Part shown: positions 18,528 to 27,410 of the stretch, piece by piece
Numbering within the stretch: position 1 is the stretch's first letter
Layout of the letters: the number at the start of each line of letters is the position of its first letter
Assembly (NCBI GenBank): GCA_022648325.1
Contig: JALCMG010000006.1
Location: forward strand, 79,061 to 143,060
Length of the DNA: 64,000 nucleotides
Direction: 5' to 3'
Source: Olsenella sp.
GTDB taxonomy: Bacteria; Actinomycetota; Coriobacteriia; Coriobacteriales; Atopobiaceae
Translations under genes and position numbers: made by a program
Notes under the pieces: generated by a model
What the model saw: only the letters and a program-made list of their open reading frames with translations
Told to the model about the DNA's origin: nothing
Databases searched by the model: none

Positions 18528-19688
18528 CTAATCCCGCGAGGCCTCGAGGAGTTTCGCCTTGAGCTCTTCCTCGATCTGCGCAAGCTCGCCCTCGGCCTGG
18601 CGGCGCTTCTCTCGACCCTCCGCCTGCACGCGCTTGACCTCGTCAAGCGTCGAGATGAGCTGCTCGTTGGTGTGCTTGAGCGTCTCGATGTCTACCACGC
18701 CGCGCTCCGCCTCGCGAGCGGCGTCAACCGTTGCCACCTTGAGCTTGTCGGCATTCTTCTTGAGAAGCTCGTTCGTCATGTCTGCAACCTCGCGCTGGGC
18801 GCGCGCCGCCTGCGTGGCGTGCTCGATGCCCAGGGCGATGACCATCTGGTTCTTCCAGAGCGGGATGGTGTTGACCACCGTTGACTGAATCTTCTCGGCC
18901 ATCACGGCGTCCGAGGCCTGGACCATGCGGATCTGCGGCGCCGTCTGGAGGGCCACCTGGCGCGTGAGTTCAAGGTCGTAGATGCGCTTCTCGAAGCGGT
19001 CGCACTTCTGGGCCAGGTCGCGCGCCGCCTGGGCGTCCTCGGCAAGGCCCGATTGCGCAGCCTTGGCCTGGAGCTGGGCAAGCTCGCTACCGCGCACTTG
19101 CTCGAGCTTCTCCTTGCCGGCCACCACGTACATCGTGAGCTCCTTGAAGTACGCCTCGTTCAGTGCGTAGAGCTGGTCGAGCGTGGCGATGTCCTTGAGG
19201 AGCGTGCGCTGGTGGCCCTCGAGGGTGTCCGAGATTTCGCGGACGTTCTTCTCGACTGCGGTGTAGCGCGTGCGCAGCGCCTCAAGGCTGTTCTTCGCCT
19301 TGTGGAAGATGGCGAGAGGCCCGGACTTCTCCTGCTTGTCGGGGTCAAAGTCCTTGAGCGTCACGATGAGCGAGCTGATGTCGTCACCAATCTCGCCGAG
19401 GTCGTTGTTGCGAACGCCATCGAGCGCGCGCTCGGAGAACTCGGAAACCTTGCGCTGGGATCCCACGCCGTAAGAGAGGACGCTCGCGGTGTCCGTGATG
19501 TCGATCTTCTCGACAAAGGCCTCGACCTTCTCGCGCTCGGCGGGGGAGAGGGTCTGGGCGGGGTCGTTTGCGGGAGCGGGCGCCGACACTGCGGCGGGAG
19601 CGGGGTCTGGCGTGGTCGGCGTGGGGTCGCCAAACTCCAGCTCGGGCTCGGGGATGTCCATATCGAAGTCCTGTGTGCTGTCTGCCAT
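18528..19688 (-). CDS. telA: TelA/KlaA-type toxic anion resistance family protein
   Basis: This 386-residue, largely helical TelA-family protein contains long coiled-coil stretches. Examples are GPLAIFHKAKNSLEALRTR and the C-terminal Glu/Arg-rich helix ending EELKAKLLEA. An acidic, Pro/Ala-rich N-terminal 60 residues precede the domain. The ATG at 19688 is selected because GGAGGA lies 5 bp before it on the minus strand; the frame extends upstream to 19799. TelA was named for tellurite resistance, but its general role is unsettled. Pairing with the XpaC-like gene supports a shared membrane-associated function. Confidence 0.9.
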   Translation of the reverse strand: MADSTQDFDMDIPEPELEFGDPTPTTPDPAPAAVSAPAPANDPAQTLSPAEREKVEAFVEKIDITDTASVLSYGVGSQRKVSEFSERALDGVRNNDLGEIGDDISSLIVTLKDFDPDKQEKSGPLAIFHKAKNSLEALRTRYTAVEKNVREISDTLEGHQRTLLKDIATLDQLYALNEAYFKELTMYVVAGKEKLEQVRGSELAQLQAKAAQSGLAEDAQAARDLAQKCDRFEKRIYDLELTRQVALQTAPQIRMVQASDAVMAEKIQSTVVNTIPLWKNQMVIALGIEHATQAARAQREVADMTNELLKKNADKLKVATVDAAREAERGVVDIETLKHTNEQLISTLDEVKRVQAEGREKRRQAEGELAQIEEELKAKLLEASRD

Positions 19689-19802
19689 GGTTCCTCCAGA
19701 GGTCTGGGCTCGTGCGCGCGTGATGCATTGCCGAAATTCTACCCTGTGGGGCAGGGCGATAGGCGAGAAGAACGGAGCGGTCCCACGTGCGGGGCGCACG
19801 GG

Positions 19803-19968
19803 CGTACGAAACTCTCACTCCGGTGCCGTTTTGCCACCCGAGGGCGCGTTGTCGCAGCGATTCCGTACGAAACTCTCGCTCCGGTGCCGTTTTGCCGCCC
19901 GAGGGCGCGTCTCGTACGGAATCCCGTCCAATACTCTTGCCCGGGCGTCATTTTGGCGCCTGAGGCGC
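19803..19968. repeat. Family B 60-bp tandem repeat, three units
   Basis: Units start with CGTACGAAACTCTC at 19803 and 19864, continue into CTCCGGTGCCGTTTTGCC and end in CGAGGGCGCG. A third, degenerate unit runs 19911-19968 and supplies the stop codon and last residues of the kinase gene. The unit junction GTTGTCGCAGCGATTCCGT matches the junction of the 2343-2450 copies. Confidence 0.7.
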
Positions 19969-21333
19969 GCTTCCCGTCACCGCCGTGCTTCTCGCCGCAA
20001 ACGCGGTTCTCGCCCCCGCCCCCGTGGGAACCGAGGCCCGCAGGGTCGCCACGCCGTTCTCGGACGTCGCCTGAAGGGCCCCGCCGTGCTTCTTTGCGAG
20101 CAGCCGCAGCGTGCGCAGCGCCCCCGCATCGCTCCAGGGGTTCTGCTCGGCTTCACACGCGACGTCGCACGAGATGACAAGCACGTCCACCCGTCGGCAG
20201 AGTCCCAGGTCGATGGCACGCCGGGAGGGGTCGGCCATCAGTGCCGCCGCAGCAATCGACGCCCTGGTCATGCCATCCACCAGCGCATACAGGTCCGTGC
20301 CGGGCATGGTCCCCGTGTCCACGTCACCAACCGAGCAGGTGAGCGCAATGTCCCGGTCGCGGCACAGCACCTGAGCTGCGGCAAGCACCGAGTTGAGCAC
20401 GTCGTTTCTCGAGTAGAACGTCGACCGGTAGGAGTCAAGCTCCTCCTCCACGCGGTCGATGTACCCGTCGAGTCCGGGCACCTTGGCAACCCGTACCCCC
20501 AGGGCAACGTGCCACACGTCGTGCATGAAGGTGCCCAGCCGGTTGAGCAGCGCGTGCGAGAGCTCCCAGTGCGCCGCTGCGTCCTCGAGCATCTGCTCGG
20601 TGGCCTTGGTTTCTCTGCCAGAGACAATCGCGCGGTAGCTCGTGTACTGAAGCCCCAGGAGCATCCCGCACACGAGAAGGTCCATCCATACCGCGCTCGC
20701 GCGGTTTCCCTCCGTCTGGAAGAGGTGCTGGAACCCAAAGCTGCTGGCAAAGAGCATGGCAAGCACTAGCGCGGAGGTCACCACGCCATGTGGCTCGTCC
20801 TTGAGAAGCGCGCCGGCCGTGCGGTGGAAAGAGCTGGCAAACAGCCTGTAGATGCCCAGGTAGATCACGACACAGCATGCCACGCTCAGCGCCGCGTACA
20901 CGGGCAGCCTGTCGGCGAGCCACGGCCAGAGCCACAGGGCGAGCATCTCGTGAACCAGGACGTAGACCACGTGCTGGGCCGCATAGGCGGTGGCGGCTAC
21001 CCATAGCAGGTCCGGGATGGAAATCCTAAAGCACCACAGCAGCGAGAAGGTCATCGCAAAGACCAGGAACAGGTACCAGCACGCGATGATGACGGCCGGA
21101 AGCCTGTTTTCCACCACGAATGTCATGTAGGGAAAGTACAGCAGGCAGAGAAGCGAGAATGACGCGACAATCCCCGCTGCGCGCGCAACGGCATGCTTGC
21201 GCACCGGAACCTGGGCCGAGAGAAACAGCATCGCCGCGGCGAGGTACTCCCACGCAAACCTAAGCTCCTCGAAGACGTCTGCGCCGCTCGTCGCACCCGG
21301 GAGACTGCTTGCCGCATCCGCCAAGAGCCCCAT
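19948..21333 (-). CDS. LytTR-system sensor histidine kinase-like protein with degenerate GHKL domain
   Basis: This 461-residue membrane protein has about seven hydrophobic segments in residues 25-240. A cytoplasmic C-terminal region is laid out like AgrC-type kinases. FMHDVWH near residue 271 corresponds to the H box. Where AgrC-like proteins have an N box like NLLDNAIEA, this one reads GMTRASIAA at about residues 354-362. The G-box region reads DAGALRTLRLLAKKHGG. The key Asn and a GxGL motif are therefore missing. The ATG at 21333 follows GGGAGGAG and lies 2 bp after the response regulator stop, so the two are coupled. It may be a pseudokinase or phosphatase. The last residues fall in a family B repeat. 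Confidence 0.8.
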   Translation of the reverse strand: MGLLADAASSLPGATSGADVFEELRFAWEYLAAAMLFLSAQVPVRKHAVARAAGIVASFSLLCLLYFPYMTFVVENRLPAVIIACWYLFLVFAMTFSLLWCFRISIPDLLWVAATAYAAQHVVYVLVHEMLALWLWPWLADRLPVYAALSVACCVVIYLGIYRLFASSFHRTAGALLKDEPHGVVTSALVLAMLFASSFGFQHLFQTEGNRASAVWMDLLVCGMLLGLQYTSYRAIVSGRETKATEQMLEDAAAHWELSHALLNRLGTFMHDVWHVALGVRVAKVPGLDGYIDRVEEELDSYRSTFYSRNDVLNSVLAAAQVLCRDRDIALTCSVGDVDTGTMPGTDLYALVDGMTRASIAAAALMADPSRRAIDLGLCRRVDVLVISCDVACEAEQNPWSDAGALRTLRLLAKKHGGALQATSENGVATLRASVPTGAGARTAFAARSTAVTGSAPQAPK

Positions 21334-21335
21334 CC

Positions 21336-22037
21336 CTACGCTCCTCCCGAGAAGCGCACGAAGGCGTCCATGAACGGACCGCGTCGCGATCGGCTCATTC
21401 GAAGCTCCTCCTTGCCCACGCGGACGTCGGTTCCTGTGATGGACGCTACGTGGCGAAGGTTCACCAGGTAGTAGCTGTTGCACCGCGCAAAGCCCAGTGG
21501 TGCCAAGCGCTTCTCGGCAGAGGTCATGGTCTCGCGGATGCGTACCTCCTGCGAGGTCGTGTGGTACACGAGGTAGTGGCCTTCGGACTCGACGTAGGTC
21601 ACCTCCCAGGGAGGGAGGCTGACCACGCCGTCGGGCGTCTTGAGAACAATGGTGCTCGCCTCCGCCCGCTCGACGCGGCGGAGCGCCTTGGAGAGCTTGA
21701 GCGCGAAGGACGCGTAGGCCACGGGCTTCAAGATGTAGTCCGCCGCATCGACCTCGTAGCTTTCGATGGCGTATTGCGGCATGGTGGTCATGAACACGAT
21801 CTGGATGTTGGGGTCAACGCTGCGCAGCAGGTGCGCCGCCTCCATGCCGGTGATGCCCGGCATGTCGATGTCCATGATCACCAGCGAGAAGCGCGAGGTG
21901 TCGGACTTGAGGAAGGCCCTCGCATCCGAGAAGCGCTGTGCGCTCAGGCGGGAGTGGTGCTCGTCCTCGAAGGCGCGGATGTAACGCATGAGGTTCTGGA
22001 CGTCGAGGTCAGAGTCATCAACGATGGCTATCTCCAC
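21336..22037 (-). CDS. LytTR-family response regulator
   Basis: This 233-residue AgrA/LytR-type regulator has a receiver domain with acidic pocket VDDSD near residue 7, phospho-acceptor Asp56 in MDIDMPG and ILKPV Lys. A C-terminal LytTR DNA-binding domain follows (about residues 130-230, with YVESEGHYLVYHT and CNSYYLVNLRHV). The GTG at 22037 is chosen because AGGGAGGAAG lies just upstream; the frame runs on to 22241 without a plausible start. No AgrB/AgrD peptide genes are adjacent. The only nearby candidate target is the divergent GH3 gene, 277 bp away. Confidence 0.9.
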   Translation of the reverse strand: MEIAIVDDSDLDVQNLMRYIRAFEDEHHSRLSAQRFSDARAFLKSDTSRFSLVIMDIDMPGITGMEAAHLLRSVDPNIQIVFMTTMPQYAIESYEVDAADYILKPVAYASFALKLSKALRRVERAEASTIVLKTPDGVVSLPPWEVTYVESEGHYLVYHTTSQEVRIRETMTSAEKRLAPLGFARCNSYYLVNLRHVASITGTDVRVGKEELRMSRSRRGPFMDAFVRFSGGA

Positions 22038-22314
22038 GGTGCTTCCTCCCTGGCGCTGGCAGAGCGTCGTGCTTCTCGGCGTCAATGCGTATGCGAAAGC
22101 CCATGGTAGACCAAGCCGGCCATTCTCGCCTGCGCTCGCACTTGCATTCGCCGTTCCCCGCCCTGTCGAATGGCGTGGCCCTGGCCAATCCTGCCTGCCC
22201 CGGTCGCAATCGTGCCCGCAGGCTTCTACGGATGTCCCCACGGCCCCAGACTGTCCTCGTCAATGAGCAGGTCAAACGTCCGCAACGGTTGCGGGCGAGA
22301 GGGGAAGGGGAGAC

Positions 22315-25300
22315 ATGGCAGCTGAGAAGGATAATAAGACCAAGGGGTCCGTTACCAGGCGCTCCGCACTTGGGCTGGGCGGCATTGGCGTTGGCGTGGC
22401 GGCTCTCGGCGTGGGCAACTACTATGCCAACAAGTACGCTCCGATCATCTCGACCTACCTTGGCCAGAAGAACTACGAGGTCAAGGAGACCGGCGACGGG
22501 ACGGAGGACAGCCAGTACTTCAAGCCGTCCTACGCGAACGAGACCGAGCGCCTTGCTGCTGACGCCGCGGAGGCGCGCGAGACGGCGCAGGAGGGCTTCG
22601 TCCTCCTCAAGAACGACGGGGCGCTGCCTCTCTCGACCGGCAAGGTGACGCTCTTTGGCGTGGCGTCCGCCTCGATCCTCTACGGAGGAGGCGGCTCCGG
22701 TGCCGTTGACACCTCGACGGCCCCCACGCTCAAGGACGCCCTCGAGTCCGCCGGCTTTGAGGTCAACCCCACCATGTGGAGCTTCTACACCGAGGGGGCG
22801 GCAAGCTCCATCCGCATGGACGTCGCCGGCATCGATGGCTCCGGCCGCTACGTGATCCACGAGGCGTCGCCGGACCTCTTCTCCGACACCGAGGTCCAGA
22901 GCTTCGCGGACTACGCGGACGCGGTCATCGTGACCCTTGCGCGCTCCGGCTCCGAGAGCTCCGATGTTCCGCGCGTCTACGACGAGTCCTATCTCGAGCC
23001 CATGGATAAGAAGAGCTACACGGGCAACACCGTCCACTCCGACCCGATTGACTCCCAGAGTGACCTTGGTCGCCACTACCTGGAGCTCACGACCAACGAG
23101 GAGGCGCTTCTCGCCTATGTGGCCGAGAAGTTCGACAAGGTGATCGTGCTCGTGAACTCGGGCAACGCCATGGAGCTCTCGTTTCTCGACGACGCGACGT
23201 ATGGCGTGGACGGCTGCCTGTGGATTGGCAACCCCGGCCAGGACGGCCTCTATGCGGTGGGCGACATCCTCTCTGGCGTGGTGAGCCCGTCGGGCAGGAC
23301 GGTCGACACGTACGCGTACGACTCGCTCTCCGCGCCGGCGCTCCAGAACTTTGGCAAGCACATCATCTCTGGCAGCGAAAACGCGCCCTTCGTGGTCTAC
23401 CAGGAGGGCATCTACGTTGGCTACAAGTACTACGAGACGCGCTACGAGGACTGCGTGCTCAGGCAGGGCAACGCTGACGCTGCCGTGGGCGCGCCCGATG
23501 GGGCAAGCGCGTGGAGCTACGCTGACGCCGTGCAGTTCCCGTTTGGCTTTGGCCTCTCGTACACCACCTTCGAGCAGCGCCTGGCAGACCACAGCGAGAA
23601 GGGCGGTGTGGTCACGCTTGCCGTGGAGGTCAAGAACACCGGCTCCGTTGCCGGTCGTGACGTGGTGGAGGTCTACGGTCAGAGCCCCTACACCGACTAC
23701 GACCGCAAGCACGGCGTTGAGAAGGCCGCCGCTCAGCTCGTGGGCTTCGCGAAGACCGACGAGCTCGAGCCCGGCGCCTCGCAGACCGTGAACGTCGAGG
23801 TCCAGATCTCAAGCCTCAAGAGCTACGACGCCAACGGTCGCGGCACCTACATTCTCGAGGGTGGCGACTACTACCTGGCAATTGGCGACAACGTTCACGA
23901 CGCGCTCAACAACGTGCTGGCAGCAAAGGGCGTCGCTGGCACCGATGCGGCGGGTGACGCCGAGAAGGCCGTGAAGCTCTCGCTCTCCGAGACCGACGAG
24001 TACGAGAAGTCCCCCTACACCGGCGAGCAGGTGGAGAACCAGTTTGCCGACGTCGACATGCGCAGCTACGACAGCGGCTTCACCTACCTCACGCGCAGCG
24101 ACTGGAAGGGGACCTACCCCACCACCTACGACTTCGAGGCAACGGACGACGTGCTTGCGGCCATGGCCGTCAAGGAGGCCGAGGACGACCCCAACGCAAC
24201 GATGCCCACGACGGGCGCGCAGAACGGCCTCACCCTTGCCATGATGCGCGAGGTCGCCGCCGACGACCCCGCCTGGGACGACCTTCTCGACGAGCTTACT
24301 CCCGAGGAGATGTACAACCTGGTGCGCGTGGGAGGCTACCAGACGCAGGCCGTGAACTCCGTGGGCGCGCCTCCAACGGTGTGCGTGGACGGCCCCGCCT
24401 ACGTTGGCAACGCTGGCACGACGGGCGTCACCGTGTCGCAGAAGACCTATGCCTGGTGCTCTGAGGTGGTCATCTCGTCCACGTGGAACGTCGACCGCGC
24501 AAAGACCATGGGCGAGCAGATCGGCGAGGACTGCCTTGCCCAGGGCGACCTCAACTTTGCCGGCTGGTACGCCCCCTCGATGAACATCCACCGCACGCCC
24601 TTCTCGGGCAGGAACTTTGAGTACTACTCCGAGGACGGCTTCATGAGTGGCCGCTTTGGCGCGGCCACCGTGGCCGGTGCCCGCTCCAAGGGCGTCATGA
24701 CCTTCGTCAAGCACTTTGCTCTGAACGACCAGGAGACCATGCGCAGCGTCATTGCGACCCTCTCCAACGAGCAGGCCATCCGCGAGATTTACCTGGCCGC
24801 GTTCGAGCCGAGCGTCTCGGGCGGCGACGAGGGCACGCTGGGCATCATGCTGAGCATGAACCGCGTCGGCCTGGTGTGGGCGGGCGACCACAAGGGCCTC
24901 ACCACCAACGTGGTGCGCAACGAGTGGGGCTTCGACGGCATGATCATCACTGACCAGGCGTCCTACCCCGACTCGTTCCCCCTGCTCGCCATTCGCCCGG
25001 GCCTTGCCAACGGCACCGACCTCTGGCTCAACTCTGGTACCGACAACTGGCAGATCGACGGATACGACTCCAACCCCACGGTGATGACGCAGCTGCGTCA
25101 GGCGTCGCGCCACATCCTCTACGCCGTGTCCCGCAGCCTTGCCATGAACGGCATCTCGTCCACCACGGTTGTCGTCTCCTCCATGGCGCTGTGGCAGAAG
25201 GCGCTTGTGGGCGTGGACATTGCGGCAGGCGCCGCTGCGGCATACGGCGTGTACGCCATCGTTCGCAACCTGCGCAAGAACGCCGATAAGAAGCCGGTCG

Positions 25301-25332
25301 AGGAGAAGGCCGAGGAGGCCGAGGAGAAGTAG
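22315..25332 (+). CDS. Glycoside hydrolase family 3 protein with reversed domain order, membrane-anchored
   Basis: This is a putative extracytoplasmic beta-glycosidase of 1005 residues. The order is unusual. After a Tat-like N-terminus (TRRSALGLGG plus hydrophobic stretch, residues 14-38), the GH3 C-terminal alpha/beta domain comes first (AQEGFVLLKNDGALPL near residue 90). A fibronectin-III-like domain follows (about 425-510). The GH3 N-terminal TIM-barrel domain comes last (about 650-900), with VKHFALND and the nucleophile Asp at about 880 in GMIITDQ. A C-terminal membrane helix lies near 955-982, followed by a Lys/Glu-rich tail. Reversed GH3 enzymes are known, for example from rumen bacteria. 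The substrate is unknown. Confidence 0.88.
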   Translation: MAAEKDNKTKGSVTRRSALGLGGIGVGVAALGVGNYYANKYAPIISTYLGQKNYEVKETGDGTEDSQYFKPSYANETERLAADAAEARETAQEGFVLLKNDGALPLSTGKVTLFGVASASILYGGGGSGAVDTSTAPTLKDALESAGFEVNPTMWSFYTEGAASSIRMDVAGIDGSGRYVIHEASPDLFSDTEVQSFADYADAVIVTLARSGSESSDVPRVYDESYLEPMDKKSYTGNTVHSDPIDSQSDLGRHYLELTTNEEALLAYVAEKFDKVIVLVNSGNAMELSFLDDATYGVDGCLWIGNPGQDGLYAVGDILSGVVSPSGRTVDTYAYDSLSAPALQNFGKHIISGSENAPFVVYQEGIYVGYKYYETRYEDCVLRQGNADAAVGAPDGASAWSYADAVQFPFGFGLSYTTFEQRLADHSEKGGVVTLAVEVKNTGSVAGRDVVEVYGQSPYTDYDRKHGVEKAAAQLVGFAKTDELEPGASQTVNVEVQISSLKSYDANGRGTYILEGGDYYLAIGDNVHDALNNVLAAKGVAGTDAAGDAEKAVKLSLSETDEYEKSPYTGEQVENQFADVDMRSYDSGFTYLTRSDWKGTYPTTYDFEATDDVLAAMAVKEAEDDPNATMPTTGAQNGLTLAMMREVAADDPAWDDLLDELTPEEMYNLVRVGGYQTQAVNSVGAPPTVCVDGPAYVGNAGTTGVTVSQKTYAWCSEVVISSTWNVDRAKTMGEQIGEDCLAQGDLNFAGWYAPSMNIHRTPFSGRNFEYYSEDGFMSGRFGAATVAGARSKGVMTFVKHFALNDQETMRSVIATLSNEQAIREIYLAAFEPSVSGGDEGTLGIMLSMNRVGLVWAGDHKGLTTNVVRNEWGFDGMIITDQASYPDSFPLLAIRPGLANGTDLWLNSGTDNWQIDGYDSNPTVMTQLRQASRHILYAVSRSLAMNGISSTTVVVSSMALWQKALVGVDIAAGAAAAYGVYAIVRNLRKNADKKPVEEKAEEAEEK

Positions 25333-25356
25333 CGGCTAGACTCCAGTTTCCCGTGG

Positions 25357-25384
25357 AAGGGCCCCAGCGCTGGCCGGGGCCCTT
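25357..25384 (+). terminator. Terminator after the GH3 gene
   Basis: The stem AAGGGCCCC/GGGGCCCTT (25357-25365/25376-25384) is followed by CTCGTC, 24 bp after the stop codon. The tail is weakly T-rich. Confidence 0.6.
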
Positions 25385-25521
25385 CTCGTCACACGGCTCC
25401 ACGCCTTTTGGGATTTTGATTGGGGCGCGTTCGTCTCGGCGCCCGCTGATTCTCAAAAACTACGCACGGCTGAGTGCGAGGACGACAAAAGCCCAGCAAT
25501 CCACAAAGCTTAAGCGCGACC

Positions 25522-25582
25522 GTGCGTAATTCGACGCTGCCGGGAGGGGGGAACAGTGCGTAATTCGACGCTGCCGGGAGGG
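25522..25582. repeat. 27-bp perfect direct repeat
   Basis: A 27-mer beginning GTGCGTAATTCGACGCTG occurs at 25522-25548 and 25556-25582, separated by 7 bp. It lies between the GH3 gene and the DUF4230 pseudogene and is non-coding. Confidence 0.7.
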
Positions 25583-25618
25583 TGCGGGTCGCGCGTAGAC
25601 GCCTCCCGTGCCCTCGTG

Positions 25619-26294
25619 CTACTCGCTTCCGGCATCTCGATATGTGAAGTCCAGCCTGTAGGTGTCCTTCTCGAAAGCGGCATTGAAGATTTGCGTCAGC
25701 TGGCTCTCGGCGTTTGTTTTCGCTTCGTCGAGAAGCCCGCCGGCAACCGCCTCTTCCTCGCTCCTCTCGACGCACTGCCTCCGGAAGGTGCCAGAGTCCT
25801 CTACCGTTATGGGATTGAAGATGTTGTTGTTCTCCTCAAGTACGCCGCTCTTGTCCATGTCGGGAGTGTTCGAGATGATGTAGGGCTGGTCTAGCGTCAC
25901 GTGGAGCAGCGATGTGTCTGTCTCGTCTTGCTCGAACTCCGCGGTGGAGAGATCCACACCCGCCTTGATGGTGCCCGTGTAGCGGTACCAGAAGCTCTTC
26001 TCGGTGAATGGGACATCAAAGAGGTCAAGGAAGTCGCGGTTGGAGTCGGTCACCTTGTCGACAATCGAGTAGTCCTGAGAGGCGCTCACAAGCTCTCCCT
26101 CCTCTTTCACGCGCGTGAAGACCACGCTGGAGGAGAGTCTGGACGGCGTATTGGGTCTGCTCGGGTTGGGGAGCCACTATTGGATAGATGCGCGCATAGA
26201 GGTACGCTCCCAGTGCTGCCCCCACAACGAGAACCACAAGCCACACCTTCCACTCGCGCAGGATGGCCTTCATGCGCTTGGTTGTTTTCCCCAT
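25619..26294 (-). pseudogene. DUF4230-like membrane-anchored protein, frameshifted
   Basis: The N-terminal part (from ATG 26294) has a basic start and one membrane helix (WLVVLVVGAALGAYLYA). The rest of the protein continues in a different frame from about 26125 (VVFTRVKEEGELVSASQDYS onward, to 25619) and resembles DUF4230 domains. The two parts join if one base is removed within CTCCTCCAGC at about 26127-26136, giving about 225 residues. The start overlaps the end of the upstream MerR pseudogene, so they formed an operon. A sequencing error is possible but the neighbour is also broken. Confidence 0.7.
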
Positions 26295-26845
26295 CTATAC
26301 CTCCTCGGTTGTTGCTGCTCGGGTTTCTCAATCACTGGACTAACCATAAGCTCTTGAAGCAATCCCTCGCCGGGCGCGTCATCTATCGGCGGCGGGCATT
26401 CTAGGTCACTCGACGCTCGGCCCAGCTCCCGCACACAGCTGTCACTATGCGAGAGGAGCTTCGACCTCTGCGGTTCGTCCTCGAGCGTCGCACGAAGAGC
26501 CTCGGCGCGAATGAGCTGGTCCGCGACGTCAGCGAACTGGTCAGAGAGCCTCTCGGCCTCCAAGGCAAGGAGCTCCTGCAAGGTATGTCCACGCTGCTTC
26601 CCCCGGAGGTCCTCTGCAGCCTGCGAGAAGATAAGGCCTTCTCGGCGGCGTCTTTGGGCGAGAAGGAAGAGCGTTGCCAGGTTCCGCTCGTCGTAGGTGC
26701 GGCGGCCTCAGCTGCCGTCGCTTGGCGCGAGGACTCCGGCGCCACTGCGGCCCTGGTAACAGGCGCGCTGGATGTCTCGGCGAGAAAGGCCCACCAGGCG
26801 CTCTACCTCGGCAATCCTCCAGCCATGATGTTCGGCGGTCCCCAT
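26270..26845 (-). pseudogene. MerR-family regulator interrupted by an in-frame TGA
   Basis: From ATG 26845 (preceded by GGAGGAGGT) the frame encodes a MerR-type winged helix, WRIAEVERLVGLSRRDIQRA. A TGA follows at codon 46 (26708-26710). The same frame then continues as GRRTYDERNLATLFLLAQRRR and a long coiled-coil dimerisation helix to 26270. In such regulators the interrupted position is normally Trp (TGG), so a single G-to-A change explains the stop. A perfect operator-like palindrome is retained upstream at 26874-26890. Confidence 0.78.
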
Positions 26846-26873
26846 ACGCTCACCTCCTCCTGATTAACAAACA

Positions 26874-26890
26874 TGTTCAACGGTTGAACA
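26874..26890. promoter_or_regulatory. Perfect 17-bp palindrome, probable MerR-type operator
   Basis: TGTTCAAC-G-GTTGAACA lies 28 bp upstream of the MerR-like start on the minus strand, overlapping its expected promoter. Its position suggests autoregulation by the now broken regulator. Confidence 0.55.
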
Positions 26891-27138
26891 GTAATCGAGA
26901 CCTGTCAGTACGCCGCCGACGGGTGCCGCTTCTTCGTAAAGAGGAGTGAAAAACTTGCGAATTGGGGACGCTGCCAGTGCGCTCTTTATCGGCATTTGTG
27001 AATCGTGCGAAAAACTACCTGCGAAAACGTCACGACGATTCACAGGTACCGAGAAAGAGCGGTGGAAAGCGGCAGGCGAGCAGAGCGGTCCCGCGTGCGG
27101 CGTGTGACCCCGGTTCCTCTCCCGGCCGGCCTCAAGCT

Positions 27139-27246
27139 TGCAGATTTCGATTGTTTAAGCCCGGCTAACCGATCGGAATTTGCAGTAATGCTCCCAACTT
27201 GCAGAAATCGATTGGTTAGAGTGGCCTAACCGATCGGATTCTGCAG
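27139..27246. repeat. Family A palindromes, tandem pair
   Basis: Copy 27139-27185 runs from TGCAGATTTCGATTG to GGAATTTGCAG. Copy 27200-27246 runs from TGCAGAAATCGATTGG to GGATTCTGCAG. Both carry CTAACCGATCGG on the right arm. They lie 120-230 bp upstream of the leuS -10. Confidence 0.8.
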
Positions 27247-27365
27247 AGAAGCCCTGAACTCATGTGCGGCGCCCACTCCGCGTTACCGTGCTGCCGCCGC
27301 CGCGCCGCCGTCACCTGCGTAGTGTGTCGAGCGGATTCCATATCGCCGCCACTCCGGGGGATACC

Positions 27366-27374
27366 TGCTAGAAT
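27366..27374 (+). promoter_or_regulatory. Extended -10 promoter of leuS
   Basis: TGC-TAGAAT is an extended -10. Transcription from about 27381 gives a leader of about 30 nt carrying GAGAAGGGG before the ATG at 27411. It leaves no room for a T-box. Confidence 0.6.
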
Positions 27375-27410
27375 CGACAGGCTATGCAAAGGAGCGAGAA
27401 GGGGCTTCAC

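Larger units (their letters stand above)
26846..27410. other. Intergenic region between the MerR pseudogene and leuS
   Basis: About 565 bp hold no supported gene. It contains the 26874-26890 palindrome, a 10-bp inverted repeat (TGTGAATCGT at 26997-27006 with ACGATTCACA at 27035-27044), two family A palindromes and the leuS promoter. Confidence 0.5.

Noticed and set aside
21336..22314. agr-like quorum-sensing locus
   Set aside because: The kinase/regulator pair resembles AgrC/AgrA, but no AgrB protease or AgrD peptide gene is present nearby.
26708..26710. TGA in the MerR gene as selenocysteine or other recoding
   Set aside because: The position is normally Trp in this family, no insertion element is visible, and the downstream partner gene is also broken.
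26447..26863. Plus-strand frame overlapping the MerR pseudogene
   Set aside because: It has no ribosome site or recognisable domain, whereas the minus strand reads as a clear MerR protein once the TGA is allowed.
27375..27410. T-box on leuS
   Set aside because: The predicted leader is about 30 nt and has no T-box core or terminator.
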